From: Anaerocolumna sp. MB42-C2
GTDB taxonomy: Bacteria; Bacillota; Clostridia; Lachnospirales; Lachnospiraceae
NCBI RefSeq assembly: GCF_030913705.1
Contig: NZ_CP133190.1
Coordinates: 5,605,501-5,669,500 of the forward strand
Length of the DNA stretch: 64,000 nt
Reading direction: 5' to 3'
The position numbers were made by a program, and so were the translations under genes. Positions 62,775-64,000 of the stretch are shown here, one piece after another. The notes under the pieces were generated by a model. That model was not told the origin of the DNA. It made no database searches and was given only the letters and a program-made list of their open reading frames with translations. Numbering within the stretch: position 1 is the first letter of the stretch; each line of letters starts with the position of its first letter.

Positions 62775-64000
62775 ATGGCTTATGCAACAAATCCAATTTT
62801 AACAGGATTTAACCCTGACCCCTCCATTCTCAGGGTAGATGGTGATTATTACATAGCAACATCTACATTTGAATGGTTTCCCGGAGTACAGATTCATCAT
62901 TCCACCGATTTAATTCATTGGGAATTAATCTGTCATCCCCTAAATAGGCTTTCCCAGTTAAATATGTTAGGAAATCAAAGTTCCTGCGGAATCTGGGCAC
63001 CCTGCCTTACTTATGATAATGGTACTTATTATCTTATCTATACGGATGTAAAATCATTCTTAGGTATGTTTAAAGATACCCACAATTATCTGGTTACGGC
63101 GAAAGACATCAAAGGTCCCTGGTCTGAACCGGTTTACTTAAATTCAAGTGGATTTGATCCATCTCTTTTTCATGATGAAAACGGTAAAAAATATCTTGTT
63201 AATATGATAATGGATCACAGACGCTGGAAATCCAAATTCGGAGGAATCGTAATACAGGAGTATTCTATAGAGAAGCAGTGTTTAATCGGAGAATCGAAGA
63301 TTATCTTTAAAGGAACTCCCATCGGGTGTACGGAAGGACCTCATATCTATAAACATGATGGCTATTATTATTTGATGACAGCTGAGGGCGGTACGGAATA
63401 TGCACATGCCGTTACCATGGCAAGAAGTGAGAACCTGTTAGGTCCCTATGAAGTGGATCCCTGTAATCCGGTTATTACCGCTTTGCATCACCCGGAGCAG
63501 CCGATACAAAAAGCCGGCCATGCAAGTATTACCGAAGGAAATAACGGTAAATGGTATATGGTACATCTTTGCGGCAGACCTGTCGGAGAAAATCGTATGT
63601 GCATTTTGGGACGAGAAACGGCTTTAGAAGAAGTAGTGTGGAAAGACGGCTGGTTAAGGTTGGCAAACGGTGGAAATTCGCCCTGCGAAACGGTGGAAAT
63701 TGCCGGTGTTACGGCAGATTCAACTGTACTTAAGAAATATTTGATGGAGGACTTTGATAAAGATTCCTGGAGTATTCATTTACAGACTTTAAGAGTACCA
63801 TTGGAAGAAAGAGGATCATTAACAGAGCGACCCGGATATCTGCGTTTATATGGACGTGAATCCTTTACTTCCTGTTTTCATCAGTCACTTTTGGCCCACA
63901 GACAACAGGCTTTTTATTGTGAAGTAACTACAAAAGTAGATTTTACTCCGGTTAATTTCCAGCAGATGGCAGGGCTTGTATATTATTATGATTCCTTAAG
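62775..64000 (+). CDS. Glycoside hydrolase family 43 enzyme (beta-xylosidase-like), 3' truncated by window edge
   Basis: ATG 62775 with GGGAGG at 62763-62768; the frame runs open to the window end (408 residues present). NPILTGFNPDPSILRVDGDYYIATSTFEW contains the GH43 catalytic base Asp region (FNPDPS), GIWAPCLTYDNGTYYLIYTD follows, then GFDPSLFHDENGKKYLVNM with the transition-state aspartate, and TEGPHIYKHDGYYYLM with the catalytic acid glutamate (each quoted in short blocks from one protein). The tail from about residue 330 starts the beta-sandwich found in GH43_11 xylosidases such as XynB. No signal peptide, so it acts on imported xylo-oligosaccharides. Confidence 0.92.
   Translation, partial: MAYATNPILTGFNPDPSILRVDGDYYIATSTFEWFPGVQIHHSTDLIHWELICHPLNRLSQLNMLGNQSSCGIWAPCLTYDNGTYYLIYTDVKSFLGMFKDTHNYLVTAKDIKGPWSEPVYLNSSGFDPSLFHDENGKKYLVNMIMDHRRWKSKFGGIVIQEYSIEKQCLIGESKIIFKGTPIGCTEGPHIYKHDGYYYLMTAEGGTEYAHAVTMARSENLLGPYEVDPCNPVITALHHPEQPIQKAGHASITEGNNGKWYMVHLCGRPVGENRMCILGRETALEEVVWKDGWLRLANGGNSPCETVEIAGVTADSTVLKKYLMEDFDKDSWSIHLQTLRVPLEERGSLTERPGYLRLYGRESFTSCFHQSLLAHRQQAFYCEVTTKVDFTPVNFQQMAGLVYYYDSL

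Noticed and set aside
1-64000. CRISPR arrays, rRNA and tRNA genes
   Set aside because: No regularly spaced repeats, and no cloverleaf or rRNA-like stretches were found when reading the window.

Overview
The window is AT-rich DNA with low-GC Gram-positive gene style (strong GGAGG ribosome sites, TTGACA/TATAAT promoters, many intrinsic terminators). Gene content points to an anaerobic, spore-forming, plant-polysaccharide-using member of the Clostridia, most likely Lachnospiraceae: a bifurcating lactate dehydrogenase with electron-transfer flavoprotein, XylFII/LytS/YesN sugar sensing, GH43 and GH105 enzymes, Csp and SleC germination proteins, and YtaF. No rRNA, tRNA or CRISPR array was seen.

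Layout. 1-3.4 kb: end of an etfB-etfA-glcD (LctBCD-like) operon. 3.7-13.6 kb: a xylose-type sensing and uptake cluster made of a membrane-anchored sugar-binding sensor, LytS-like kinase, YesN-like regulator, an extra binding lipoprotein, then a XylF/XylG/XylH ABC transporter. 13.6-24.0 kb: single genes (HxlR, DUF362 ferredoxin, nitroreductase, FMN reductase, paired YdcZ transporters with a Crp/Fnr regulator, CPA2 antiporter, LysM-SleB-like hydrolase, ArsR, DUF2156), with two families of structured intergenic repeats.

24.0-41.1 kb is the main discovery. A Csp-type subtilisin-like protease gene is split in two by a 15,315-bp element. The two halves join in frame (587 aa, triad D132/H202/S519) if the element is removed at a 9-bp direct repeat. 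The element encodes a large serine recombinase next to its right end. Joining its two ends rebuilds an attP made of 19-bp inverted arms (18 of 19 matching) around a 10-bp centre, with the crossover falling in the codons of the GTHV motif beside the catalytic His. Cargo: PNPOx-like, two HD-domain and flavin-reductase proteins, an AraC-VOC fusion, a GGDEF protein, a MarR/acyltransferase/GT8 operon with two matching operators, and a cobalt-uptake operon (HNH-repeat protein, cbiMNQO) behind two tandem cobalamin-type riboswitches. No conjugation or phage structural genes were seen. Directly downstream and convergent lies a SleC-like cortex lytic enzyme, the usual substrate of Csp proteases, so the element interrupts a spore-germination protease. 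This resembles skin-type elements that are excised in the sporulating mother cell; programmed excision is a hypothesis here, not a demonstrated fact.

42.5-49 kb: a palindromic MITE-like repeat, a 19-cysteine copper-storage-like protein, a PII-like/antiporter pair, YtaF, an acyltransferase and HelD. 49-64 kb: a carbohydrate-use region with GH105, AraC regulators, SDR, Gfo/Idh, TIM-barrel isomerase and VOC genes, an esterase, a YesN/YesM two-component system, and a CUT1-type ABC transporter leading into a GH43 enzyme that runs off the window.
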